From: Euphorbia lathyris
Taxonomy: Eukaryota > Streptophyta > Magnoliopsida > Malpighiales > Euphorbiaceae
DNA length: 64,000 bases
Assembly: GCF_963576675.1 (NCBI RefSeq)
Contig: NC_088916.1
Span: forward strand, 19,072,501 to 19,136,500
Direction of reading: 5' to 3'
Made by a program: the position numbers and the translations under genes. Below the pieces are notes generated by a model, which did not search any database, had not been told where the DNA came from, and saw nothing but the letters and a program-made list of their open reading frames with translations. This document shows, one piece after another, positions 44,508-56,659 of the stretch. How positions within the stretch are numbered: the first letter of the stretch is position 1; each line of letters opens with the position of its first letter.

Positions 44508-45335
44508 AGGGTAAATAATTATAAGTTTCTGATGTTTTTACTTAATTTACTAGTTAGCCCATTTGTTTTTACAAATAATTATATAGTGCTTCAGTTTTTA
44601 TTTTCGTCATTTTTTTAGTTCTTATGTTTAAGTCAATGTCAAACTATACTAAAAAAATTTAAAATACCAAAATCACCCTTAGTCTATGTTTTAATAACAA
44701 ACATATTATATTTTTCCTATTTTATGTTTTTTTCTCTTTTTTTCTACATAATCGCAATCTCTCTTATATTAAGTAATTAATTTATTAAGTTTTATATAAT
44801 TATAGAATTTAATTTAGTAACGTAAAATTAGTTGACTAAAAAAATAAATGAAAAATATTTTAAAATTATTAAAATAGAAGTAAAACTATACAAAATTATA
44901 AAAAAAGTAATCTTTATTAATCCCTAATAAATTTTATGAATCAACAAATAGAATCTGATTTTTTTAGGTCATCGAAAATTCATAATATTAATGTTAGTAT
45001 TAAATATCATATTAAAAATAAACAAAAATAAATATTTAAAAGAATAAATAATATATATTTTTATGATTAGTATATACAAGTATATATCAATTTTGGTGTA
45101 TATATTTCAAAAACATCATTAAAACTATTTAGATTAAATTTGAAACTAAAAGATAAGTTTTTTTAGGTATATAACTAGGGGCAATTTTGTACTTTCATCT
45201 AAAAAACAAATGGAATGACTAAAATATTGACTAAAAAAACCTTAAGGACCTTATAATAATATGATGGATTTACTAGTTTGTTATGTAAAAACACGAGGAC
45301 TTTATAATTATTTACTCTAGTTTTTATAACAGTAG
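44508..45335. mobile_element. Inverted-repeat element with GGGTAAATAATTATAA ends
   Basis: The left end TTAGGGTAAATAATTATAAG and the right end TTTATAATTATTTACTCTAG are inverted. The next 50 bases also match (TTTTTACTTAATTTACTAG / CTAGTTTGTTATGTAAAAA). It is about 830 bp, AT-rich and non-coding. A partial left end also occurs at 44434-44460. Confidence 0.6.
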
Positions 45336-45633
45336 TATTATTAATTATGTTTTAGATATAATTAATTTTTCAAAAAATTTATATAACGGATTAAATAATG
45401 CTAATAAATCAATTTTCTGTTCGATATTAAAAAAAATATATTTTTTTAAACAAAACAACAGCTTTATTAACCAATAGATTCCGAGTTTAACACCGAACTC
45501 AAAAAATCAGGAACAACAAATGAAATAATGTGATTATCAACGAAATAAGAGTGACGAGCCAAACAATGAGACACCTTATTCGCTAATCTCGAAATAAAAA
45601 TCAAAGACAAACCTCGATTATTTTAAGAATTTG

Positions 45634-45954
45634 TCAAATGTCGTCAACAACACATCCGAACTCTGATAAATCTCGTTTATTCGACCAAACAGCATCCACC
45701 ACAGCATTAGCATCGATTTCAAAACTCACTTCAGACAAGCGGCACTCACTTACCCAATCCAAGCTAACTTTTAGAGCAAGAGCTTCAGCTAACTTAAGAG
45801 AAACAACTCCCTCAATAGTACTGCATCTACAACCTCTAAAAAATCCAAATGAATTGCGTAAAACCGCACCAGCTCCGCTCAAACCTACATGTGTAAATAC
45901 AGCGGCATCCACATTGCACTTGAGCCGACCCGTCGGAGGCAACAACCATCTCAC
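45634..45954 (-). pseudogene. LINE RNase H domain
   Basis: The frame reads WLLPPTGRLKCNVDAAVF, then GAGAVLRNSFG, LKLAEALALKVSLDWV and VSFEIDANAVVDAV. It has the catalytic Asp of NVDA, the Glu of the AEA helix and the Asp of EIDAN. The C-terminal helix follows in a shifted frame (RLANKVSHCLARH, about 45590-45550). Confidence 0.75.
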
Positions 45955-46104
45955 AACCTCCTTTTGACATGTTCTTTACATTATTGCTCTCAAACCGCTA
46001 CCCATTTGCCCTTCACGCCAATCAGTCATATATTTGAACGATAATGTCATCGCCTCACTCGGGGACAGACACTTATTATTCCACAACTGTTCGTTTCTTT
46101 GCCC

Positions 46105-46460
46105 CTAAATTGACCATAACACAAACGCTCCTGGCCTAGCAACCTCTTTATTAGCAGTGAAGAAAAAATTTATAAGCCAATCTTCAATCCATTCCCATTC
46201 TTCCCCGGGCGACTGCAAACCAGTGAAATACCAACATTGCTTCGCATATGGACAACCCGAAAAAAGATGCCATCCATACTCTACATCAGTTAAACACAAC
46301 AGACAATGATTTGCAATATTAACACGATGACTGATTAAATTTGCCCTTGTTGGTAATAAGCCAACACCAAGTTTCGACAATAATATTTTGATTTTTGGAG
46401 GCACCTCCGCATCCCATAAATTTCTCCAATCATCCCTAGCATCCAGTCCGTCCCGACGCC
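46105..46460 (-). pseudogene. LINE zinc-finger (zf-RVT) region
   Basis: The frame reads RDDWRNLWDAEVPPKIKILL, then NIANHCLLCLTDVEYGWHLF and SGCPYAKQCW. The C-x2-C...H...C pattern is the zf-RVT domain after the RT in plant LINEs. Confidence 0.75.
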
Positions 46461-47976
46461 TGCCATATCCGGGTCTAAATTTCTAGAATTTATACCTTGA
46501 TAGTAATATATATTATAATTATTAGGTGGATGATTTTTATTTGATGTTATAGAAAAAGTTTGGAGTTAATTTGAGGGTTTTATGTGTAAATTAAAAGTTA
46601 AAATAATTTTTAAAAGATTATATAAAGATGGAGGACCAAACTGGATATTCGCCAGATAATACATATCGAAGAGGTGGGGGGAAAGATGAGAATCATTATC
46701 TCATTTTTTTTCTTTTTCTTCTTCTTTCCGTTTTTCTGCATATTTATCGTTCTTTGACCGTTTCTTTACCGTTTTTTTGATTTACGGAGATTCGATTGTC
46801 CAAATCACTTGAAATTAGAATCATAATATCCTTATACATAGATCTAAGTCCTAGCCGAAGAGTTTTTGAGTTTCGGCAGTGTTTGGAGGGAAATGGCTTA
46901 GACAGAGTTTAGAAGCGAATTGAACGGGTTTGTGGTTTTCAATTAATAGCCAAGGTAAGTAACTATCAACTATATTTTAAGTTTTATGTATATAGATATA
47001 TATATATGATCAAAGAAGTTTCAGAAATTGATATTTCAAGGTTTATACGGGTATTTTGTAAAATTAAGAGTTTTTCATGATTTTGCTTTTTATTGTGAAA
47101 TTACGGTTCAAATGAAGCTATTGATTATGCTTCTATATGAATTTCAGATTTTACTTGATTATATTGATTTAAGGCTTAATTTGGTTGATTTACATATATA
47201 CATATATGTTTTTTGTTTCAATATACAACTATATTGAACAAAATGAATTTGATGATTTCTTACGAATTGTTTTTGGATTGAGGTTGTTTAGGGTCGGGTG
47301 TGACAGTTATCCAAATGAACTTAAAACGTTGTATCCATCCTCGAGTTTCTCCCCTTAAGTATCAATCCATAATAACCACATATATAGTCGAGACGTCTCT
47401 TAACATTGCCTATCCCATATGGTCTTACCCAACACTTCTTTGCCATACCCAATAGGTCTTCAAACTGTGTACACAGGTCATGTCCCTCATTGAACATGGT
47501 CTTCAAATATGGAACCACCGATCCGGATAGCTCTCGATGGATATAAAATCATAAAATCATAACGTGCTCAAATATCCTTTCACAATCAAATTCCAAACTA
47601 TTTCATAACCAAAAATCATTTGGCTTCAATTAGCCTTTTTGTATCATAAAAATCATATTTGGACTTCAATTCAAAATAATAACAACAATAACCGCAAAGG
47701 ATTTCTCAATCCAAAAACAATTCGTAAGAAATCATCAAATTCATTTTGTTCAATATAGTTGTATATTGAAACAAAAAACATATATGTATATATGTAAATC
47801 AACCAAATTAAGCCTTAAATCAACATAATCAAGTAAAATCTGAAATTCATATAGAAGCATAATCAATAGCTTCATTTGAACCGTAATTTCACAATAAAAA
47901 GCAAAATCATGAAAAACCCTCAATTTTACAAAATACCCGTATAAACATTGAAATATCAATTTCTAAAACTTCTTTG

Positions 47977-48032
<56 letters not shown>

Positions 48033-48545
48033 TTAAAATATAGTTGATAGTTACTTACATTGGCTATTAATTGAAAACCACAAACTCGTTCAATTCGCTT
48101 CTAAACTCTGTCTAAGCCATTTTCCTCCAAACACTGTCGAAACTCAAAAACTCTTCGGCTAGGACTTAGATCTATGTATAAGGATATTATGATTTTAATT
48201 TCAAGTGATTCGGACAATCGAATCTCCATAAATCAAAGAAACGGTAAAGAAACGGTCGAAGAACGATAAATATGCAGAAAAACGGAAAGAAGAAGAAAAA
48301 GAAAAAAAATGAGATAATGATTCTCATCTCTCCCCCTTGAATATCTTTATCTGGCAAATATCCAGTTTGGTCCTCCATCTTTATATAATCTTTTAAAAAT
48401 TATTTTAACTTTTAATTTACACATAAAACCCTCAAATTAACTCCAAACTTTTCCTATAACACCAAATAAAAATCATCCACCTAATAATTATAATATATAT
48501 TACTATCAAGGTATAAATTCTAGAAATTTAGACCTGGATATGACA
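46461..48545. mobile_element. 2.1 kb inverted-repeat insertion with LTR-like ends
   Basis: Arms of about 820 bp (46461-47290 and about 47712-48545) are inverted and almost identical. A 69-codon frame in one arm differs from its partner at only 2 residues. The spacer is about 420 bp. The outer ends are TGCCATATCC and GGATATGACA, so both termini read TG(C/T)CATATCC inwards. Flanks ACGCC and GCGCC match at 4 of 5, and the LINE frame resumes across. The left arm ends GGGTCGGGTGTGACAG, then the spacer. The right arm lacks that 23 bp tail and has a long (TA)n at about 47979-48026. No transposase or RT was found. Confidence 0.75.
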
Positions 48546-48660
48546 GCGCCCCTCCAAAAGTCTGTACCCAGACTTTACAGAATACAATCCATCCTCGCAA
48601 AAATGTCAAATTAATCTATCTACGGAATTGGGATTAGGAAGAATACTATTGAGAATAAGA

Positions 48661-49158
48661 TCAACTCTCTTTCTCACAAAACCATCCCCTCGCCAGATGC
48701 CTGTTCCTTAGCCTCATACCCGGTATCATTAAATCACTAACAACAACCAATTGATCAGTAACGCCAACCTCTAATTGAACCAAACACGATTCCTCATTAG
48801 GTAACCACGGATCCGCCCATACCTTCACATTTCTACCATCCCCAATCCGCCAACGAACCACATTCTGGAGTAATTCAATTGTGCTCCACACACTTCTCCA
48901 GATAAAACTAGGATTATTTTCCAGACTGGAAGAGAGGAAAGATACATTGGGAAAATACTTAGCTTTGAACAAATGACTTACCGACGTATGAGGGCTTTCC
49001 ATGAATTTCCAACCCTGTTTCCCAAGGAGAGCAGTATTATAGTCACGGAGATCCCTGAAACCTAATCCACCATTCTCTTTTCTTTGACAAAGACGATTCC
49101 AGGCACACCAGTGAATTTTCTTACCACCCTCCTTCGAACTCCACCAAAAAGAATTCAT
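48661..49158 (-). pseudogene. LINE post-RT (connection) region
   Basis: The frame reads MNSFWWSSKEGGKKIHWCAW, then GGLGFRDLRDYNTALLGKQG, FKAKYFP and VWADPWLP. These are the conserved landmarks between RT thumb and zinc finger in plant L1 LINEs. RT proper is missing. Confidence 0.8.
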
Positions 49159-49211
49159 ATTTTTTTTTTGTAGAATTCATAAAATATATATATATATATG
49201 GGTTCACTCTT

Positions 49212-50805
49212 AATGGGTATTACCCATCCATGGGTACCTAGAAAAATGTGTGTAGAGATTTTTTTAATTAATGCAATTTATTATCCAATTATTTTGTTCT
49301 AATTCATTTTCTCTTTCATAATAAAATTTTTCTAGGAAATAAAAAATATGAATCTTGAAAGTTAGTGTTTTTTTTAAAAAAGTAATTTGAATTAATTTTA
49401 TTTCATGTGACACATTAACCAATATAAAATTAATTATATATAATCAATTAGTTAATTATCTTTAATGTAATTATTTATGTGAAATTCCAGAACAAAAAAT
49501 ATAATTTTAGACCTTAAAATATAAACACTAAATTCTAAATTATAAGAAATAAACTCTAAATATGTGAGTTACTTTGATTGTATTCCAAATTTTATTTCGC
49601 TATCTGTATTAAACTTTTGTCGGATTTTGGCTCATTAATGAAGTTTTGTTTAAAAAAAATCATGTACTATATTTTTCTAAAAAAATATTCATGTACTATA
49701 TTTTTCTAAAAAAATATGAAGTTTTGATCAGAGGCCTTCCTAACCGGGAGGCCCTTGGCGACCGCCTATATGGCCTCCCCCTGGAGCCTCATATGCGCGA
49801 GGAGAAGGAGAATCAGTCCGGTTACTCTAGAGGTACAGGGAGAACCAAGCGGGATGAAGCTCATCTGCCTTATCTTCATCACTGAGAATTGGACCGTGCG
49901 AATCCAAGATCCATGGCCAAGCTAAGTCGAGCTTTGGCCTACTCATGCTCGAGTCGACAAGATATGTACAAGCTCGAGCTAAAGCTCAGTTTAAGCTGAA
50001 CTTCCTATTCGAGCTTGATCATTAAGAAAGTTATCTATCTGTGAGCTGCTCGCGGGCATTTTGTTTATTTATTCACGAGTTTTGCTCGCAAGAACCTCGT
50101 TAATTATGTTCATGGACGTTGTCCCTGAATAATTCATTAATTATGTTCACAAGTTATATAGTACAGAACTAAAGTTTCATACAAAAATACGCAATTTTAT
50201 ATTTCCCCCTCTATAAAAATACTATGATTAAAAAATAGTCAAACCAAGCTTATTCATGAGTCTGTTCATGAACATTATAATCGAGTTTATTCATCAACTT
50301 GTTCAAAAACCTATAACAGAGCATGTTCATGAGTTTTCGATTCGAGTTTCATATTGCTCAAGGTCGGCTCCTTTACGAATCGAACCTCAAAAAATCGTAC
50401 TCAAGCTCGACTTGTTTATAAATTGAACTGAGAACACGACTGAACTTTTATCGAACTGAACACTAAACCCCTCATCTAGTCCTTATAGTTTATGTAATTG
50501 TCTTAATTGTATTAAAACTTAGAATAATTAAGCTTACTTTTCCAAGGTGTTGAATTGAAAAAAACAATTACTAAATTCTAATTAAGACCAGCACCAGATC
50601 AATCCACCGCCATTGGAGATCAGCTACTGCTCAAAACCTTCCGTGATTAACTTTTAGAGTAATTAATTTTTAGAGTTGGAAATTATGTACAATACACATA
50701 TTTCCAATATTGTATTCATAGTATGTTTTGTAAGTTGATATTATAACCCACTTTAATAAATTACACATTTTTCAAGAGTATCCATGGATGGGTAATACCC
50801 ATTGA
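49212..50805. mobile_element. 1.6 kb terminal-inverted-repeat element with GC-rich cargo
   Basis: The left end has TTAATGGGTATTACCCATCC and ATGGGTAC. The right end has GTATCCATGGATGGGTAA and TACCCATTGAG. Both ends are flanked by (TA)n, and further inner matches (AAAAATGTGT / ACACATTTTT) support the pairing. The centre (49730-49920) is GC-rich with a 79-codon frame (49646-49885; NREALGDRLYGLPLEP) that I do not recognise. 49900-50460 is dense in GAGCTCGAGCTT-like words typical of non-autonomous plant elements. Confidence 0.55.
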
Positions 50806-51270
50806 GAAATAATATATATATATATATATATATAATTTTTCACCATTAAAATATGGTAAATTCTATGGTTACGTTGTTGGAAAACAAACTAACCATATTT
50901 TGTTTTAGTCTCCCATAGTAATTCAACATGTGTTAATAAAAATAATATTAATTAAAATTAATAAAAAAGGTAACCTGTTATAGCAGGTAATATTTAATTA
51001 TGGAAATTTTAAAGATTATTAATTACAAACTAAATAATATATGAGTTTTTATATTTTAATCTAATAACTATTTCATCATTATATGTTAATATTACACTAT
51101 TCAATCCTTAATTTTAGTTCAATTCAATAGTTTAGTCCTTTATAAAGTGACTAATCTGTTCAATAATTTAAAAATTTAAGTGACAAAACTGTTGATCAAA
51201 ATAAAAAAAAGTAAAAACTAAACAATATTAAAAAAAACTAAACAATATGTTAGATATCTAACATAGAGAC
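50806..51270. other. AT-rich spacer
   Basis: Nothing recognisable. Confidence 0.5.
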
Positions 51271-54200
51271 TGATAAAATAAAAGATTTACGTAAAATTCA
51301 TATATTTTTTGTAAAATTCAATTTTCACAAGGTTTGTGAATTTTTTCCTCCTAAAATAAAAAAGTTACGTAAATTTAGTAAAACTATACGTAATTATATC
51401 TAAAAATAAAAGATTTACGGAAAGTTCAAAGGTTTTACGTAAAACTCTAATTTTCACAAGGTTTGTGGAATTTTTTTTCCTAAAATAACAAGGTTACGTA
51501 AATTTAGTCAAACCTTACGTAAATTATGTCTAAAAATAAAAGATTTTCGTAAAATTCATAGACTTTACGTAAAACTCTATTTTCACAAGATTTGTGCATT
51601 TTTTTCTCCTAAAATAAAAAGGCTACATAAATTTAGTCAAACTATATGTAAATTATATCTAAAAATAAAAGATTTATGTAAAGTTCAAAGTTTTTACGTA
51701 AAACTTTAATTTTCACAAGGTTTGTGGATTTTTTTCTCCTAAAATAACAAGGTTACGTAAATTATGTTCAACTTTACGTAATTTATGTCAAAATATAAAA
51801 GATTTAAGTACAATTCATAGGTTTTACGTAAAACTCTATTTTCACAAGGTTGTGATTTTTTTTTCCTAAAATAAAAAGGTTACGTAAATTTAGTCAAATT
51901 ATACATAAATTATATCTAAAAATAAAAGACTTACGTAAATTCAAAGGTTTTACGTAAAACTCTAATTTTCACAAGGTTTGTGAATTTTTTTCTCCTAAAA
52001 TAACAAAGTTACGTAAATTATGTTCAACTTTACGTAATTTATGTCAAAAAATAACAGATTTATATAAAATTCATAGGTTTTACATAAAACTCTATTTTCA
52101 TAAGATTTCTGAATTTTTTTCTCATAAAATAAAAAGGTTACGTAAATTTAGTCAAACTATACGTAAATTATATCTAAAAATAAAAGATTTACGTAAAGTT
52201 CAAAGGTTTTAAGTAAAATTATAATTTTCACAATGTTTTTCGATTTTCTCTTAAAGTAAAATGGTTACGTAAATTTAGTCAAATCTTACGTAAATTATGT
52301 CTAAAAATAAAAGATTTACGTAAAATTCATAGATTTTACGTAAAACTCTAATTTTCACAAGGCTTGTGGATTTTTTTCTCCTAAAATAACAAAGTTACGT
52401 AAATTATATCCAACTTTACGTAATTTATGTCAAAAAATAAAAGATTTATATAAAATTCATAGGTTTTACGTAAAACTCTATTTTCACAAGATTTGTGAAC
52501 TTTTTTCTCATAAAATAAAAAGGTTACGTAAATTTAGTCCAACTATACGTAAATTATATCTAAAATTAAAAAATCTACATAAAGTTCAAAGGTTTTAAGT
52601 CAAATTATAATTTTCACAATGTTTTTGGATTTTCTCCTAAAGTAAAATGGTTACGTAAATTTAGTCAAACCTTACGTAAATTATGTCTAAAAATAACAGA
52701 TTTACGTAAAATTCATAGCTTTTACGTAAAATCTATTTTCACAAGGCTTGTGAATTTGTTCTCCTAGAACAAAAAGGTTATGTAAATTTAGTCAAACTAT
52801 ACGTAAAGTTTAAAGGTTTTATGTAAAACTCTAATTTCACAAGGTTTGTGGATTTGTTTCTCCTAAAATAACAAGGTTACGTAAATTATGTCCAACTTTA
52901 CGTAATTTATGTCAAAAAATAAAAAGGTTACGTAAATTTAGTCCAACTATACGTAAATTATATCTAAAAATAAAAGATTTACGTAAAGTTCAAAGGTTTT
53001 ACGTAAAACTCTAATTTTCACAAGGTTTGTGTATTTTTTCAACTAAAATAACAAGGTTACGTAAATTATTATGTCTAAAAATAAAAGATTTATGTACAAT
53101 TTATAGGTTTTACGTAAAACTCTATTTTCACAAGGTTTGTGAATTTTTTTCTCTTAAAATAAAAAGGTTACGTAAATTAGTCAAACTATACGTATATTAT
53201 ATCTAAAAATAAAAGATTTACGTAAATTCAAAGGTCTTACGTAAAACTATAATTTTCACAAGGTTTGTGGATTTTTCTCATAAAATAACAAGCTTACGTA
53301 AATTTAATCTAAATTTACGTAAATTATATCTAAAAATAAAAGATTTACGTAAAATTCAAAGGTTTTACATAAACCACTAATTTTAACAAGGTTTGTAGAT
53401 TTTTCTCCTAAAATAACAAAATCACGTAAATTTATTCAAATTTTCCGTAAATTATGTCAAAAAATAAAAGATTTATATAAAGTTTAAAGGTTTTACGTAA
53501 AACTCAATTTTTCACAAGTTTTATGGAATTTTTCTTATAAAATAACAATATTTACGTAAATTTAGTCCAGTTTTACGTAAATTATATCTAAAAATAAAAG
53601 ATTTACGTAAAGTTGAAAAGTTTTACGTAAAACTCTATTTTGCACAAAATTTGTGGATTTTTCCTTATAAAATAACAAGGTTAGGTAAATTTAATCCAAC
53701 TTTACGTAAATTATGTATAAAAATAAAAGTATGGAAAATTCAAAGGTTTAATGTAAACCTCTAATTTTCACAAGGTTTGTGAATTTTTTCTCGTAAAATA
53801 ACAAGATCACGTAAATTTATTCAAACTTTACGTAAATTATGTCAAAAAATAAAAGATTTATATAAAGTTAAAAGATTTTACGTAAAACTCTATTTTTCAT
53901 AAGTTTTATGGAATTCTTTCTTTGAAAATAACAAGATTTACGTAAATCTAGTCCAGTTTTATGTAAATTATGTCTAAAAATAAAAAATTTACGTAAAGTT
54001 GAAAAGTTTTACGTAAAACTCTATTTGCACAAAATATGTGGATTTTTCTTTACAAAATAACAAGGTTACATAAATTCAATCTAACTTTACGTAAATTATG
54101 TTTATAAATAAAAGATTTACATAAAATTCAAAGGTTGTATGTAAATCTCTAATTTTCATAAGGTTTGTGGATTTTTCCTCCTAAAATAACAGGATCACGT

Positions 54201-54646
54201 AAATTTATTCCAATTTTATTTAAATTAATTATGTCTAAAAATAGAAGATTTACGTAAAGTGTTCAAAGGTTTTACATCAAACTCTATTTTTCACAAGTTT
54301 TGTGGAATTTTATCTTCTAAAATAGCAAAGTTTACATAAATTTAGTCTAGATTTACGTAAATTATGTCTAAAAATAAAAGATTTACATAAAATTAAATGT
54401 TTTACGTAAAACTTGTTTTTTCACAAACTTGTTTTTTTTTTTGGTAAAATAAAAACTTTACATAATTTAGTTCTGACTTTGCATAAAGTTAAATGTTTTA
54501 CGCAAAACTTGTTTTTTCACAAAGTTGTTTTTTTGGTAAAATAAAAACTTTACATAATTTAGTTCTGACTTTACATAAATTATTTCTAAAATTTACGTAA
54601 ATTTTAAAGGTTTAACATAAAACTCATTGTTTGCAAAGTCAATGAT

Positions 54647-54683
<37 letters not shown>

Positions 54684-55255
54684 TAAAAACACAACTTTAC
54701 TTAAATTAAGTCAAGCTTCACATAAATTATATCTTAGAATATAGGATTTGCGTGAAATTCAAAGGTTTTACGTAAAACTCGATTTTCGTAAATTTAATGG
54801 TTTTTTTATAAAAATATAACTTCGCATAAACTAAGTCTCATTTTACGTAAATTATATCTAAAAATAGAGGAATTACGTAAAACTCAACATTTCGTAAAGT
54901 TAATGATTTTTTTTTGATAAAAATACAACTTTATGTAAATTAAGTCACACATTATGTGAATTATGTCGAAAAATAGAAGATTTACATAAAGTTCAAAGGC
55001 ATTACGTAAAACTTGATTTTTCGTAAATTTATTAAGTTTTTATTGTAAATATACAACTTTACGTAAATTAATGTCTAAAAATAGAGGATTTACGAAAAGT
55101 TCAAAGGTTTATATAAAACTTTATTTTAGCAAAGAATTATTTTTGTTAAATACGACTTTACATAAATTAAGTCTCATTTTACGTAAATTATCTTAAAATA
55201 AAGAATTTATGTAAAGGTCAAAGGTTTCACCGTAAAACTTAATTTTTTGAAACAT
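51271..55255. repeat. Tandem array, unit about 129 bp, about 30 copies, rich in TACGTA
   Basis: The marker AAAATAAAAGATTTACG recurs at about 51275, 51403, 51532 and 51661, and onward, giving a 127-130 bp period. Each unit has about five TTACGTAAA words plus TTTTCACAAGGTTTGTG and CTCCTAAAATAACAAGGT. The left two thirds are well conserved. Right of about 54400 units are diverged, shortened and interrupted by a T-run of about 35 (54648-54682). No ORF. It is a satellite-like or minisatellite array. Confidence 0.85.
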
Positions 55256-55267
55256 TATTAATTTTTT

Positions 55268-55755
55268 GAGATGCATTATTGGTCACTTAAGCTTTATTGT
55301 TCTTTTAAAATAGTCACCCAACTTCAATTTATCTCAATAAAATTATTCAATTTTTTTTGTCTCAATAAAGTCACCCTGATGACTTCAAAAGCAAAACGAA
55401 ATTGGAAATATGTGTGAGTTCCACGCTAGCACTAATTAACTTCCCCGCTGATGGAAACCTAAATGAACGAAACAAGACGTGGCTATCACCTAGTTGATAT
55501 GTGTTGTTTCAGTTAGATAGGTGGAAGCCACGTGTCGTCTAGTTAGCAGTAAGATGTCATTTTAGTCAATAATGAAAGTTGACTACTACTGATGTGGTAT
55601 AGCCATGTTACTTTTTTAACGTCTTTTTGCTTTTGAAGTCGTTTGAGTGATTTAATTGAGATAAAATTCAAAGTTGAATGATTTTACTGAGACAAATTAA
55701 AGTTGAGTGACTATTTTACGACAATCATAAAATTTTAGTGACCAACGATACATTT
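55268..55755. mobile_element. MITE with TTGGTCAC ends
   Basis: The left end GATGCATTATTGGTCACTT and the right end AGTGACCAACGATACATTT are inverted. The arms contain AATAGTCACCCAACTTCAAT and the matching ATTAAAGTTGAGTGACTATT. The loop is non-coding. Confidence 0.65.
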
Positions 55756-56147
55756 AACTTTTTTTTTTTTTTTGTATATAAATATAACTTTACGCTAAAA
55801 TTAAGGTCTAATAACTTTTTTAAATAATAATTTTATAAAAAATTAAGTCTCACTTCACATTATGTCTAACACCAAATATTTGTTTCACTTCAAATTAGAG
55901 AATTTTTAGTTGATTTATTTTAATAATAAAATTTCTAATGGATTTATTTAATAATAGTTAAGGCTATTTTGAGTTATGATTAGAATGAGTTTAATTTGGG
56001 AAGATGAAGAAACAAATTGAGGTTCTTCAAAAAAAACAAAACAAAAAAAAAATTGAGGTACTGTTGAAGTTTTCTCAAAAAAAAAAAGTACTGTTGAAGT
56101 AGATGGAGAGGATTATTGTCCGCAAGATGGAGAAACAATTTTTTTCA

Positions 56148-56659
56148 GGCTTAATACATCATTTGCCCCCTTCAACTTATTCAAAAAGCTTGATTGACCT
56201 CCTGAACTTTTAAAGTGTCTTGACAATCCCCTGAACTTGCATAAAATGTTCAGTTAGACTCCTAAACTTGCGTAAAATGTAATCAATTGATCATTCGGTC
56301 GTAAAAAAGTAAGTTAAATGCAGAAGATGTATTCCACGCATCTTAGAAGGTTATTACATAATTAAAAAATAGATTAAAAATGAAGTTATTGCGTGCTAAA
56401 CTATACAACTTGCCTTCTCTATTCTAAGCATCGTATACTCCGATTTCGGTCGTTTTATCTTTTTTAAGACTCGTGCAATATATCTTCCGTGTTTAACTTA
56501 CTTTTTTGCAACCGAGTGATTAATTGATTACATTTTACGTAAGTTCAGGGGCTAACTGAACATTTTATGCAAGTTCAGAGGGCTATCAAGACATTTTAAA
56601 AGTTCAGGGAGCCAATCAAGCTTTTTGGACAAATTCTGGGGGCAAATGATGTATTAAGT
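56148..56659. mobile_element. GGCTTAATACATCA family (copy 4)
   Basis: It begins GGCTTAATACATCATTTGCC and ends GATGTATTAAGTATT with the last bases decayed. The arms match copies 2 and 3 (CTGAACTTTTAAAGTGTC / ACATTTTAAAAGTTCAGG). Confidence 0.65.

Larger units (their letters stand above)
45430..49160 (-). mobile_element. 5'-truncated L1-type LINE interrupted by a 2.1 kb inverted-repeat insertion
   Basis: Minus-strand order: post-RT region (49158-48661), linker YSVKSGYRLLEG (about 48560), insertion 46461-48545, zinc-finger region (46460-46105), RNase H (45954-45634). The 3' end, with a T-run on the plus strand, lies at about 45432-45448. The frame rejoins across the insertion (YRLLEG...RDDWRNLWDAEV). 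The 5' truncation lies next to a T-rich and (TA)n stretch at 49160-49200. Confidence 0.8.

Noticed and set aside
45638..45967. 109-codon plus-strand frame
   Set aside because: Antisense shadow of the LINE RNase H domain.
47028..47959. Two 69-codon frames on opposite strands, nearly identical, as a duplicated gene
   Set aside because: They are the two arms of the inverted-repeat insertion; AT-rich with no motif. Used only as evidence of arm identity.
51271..55255. CRISPR-like array
   Set aside because: Plant nuclear DNA; units are contiguous without unique spacers.
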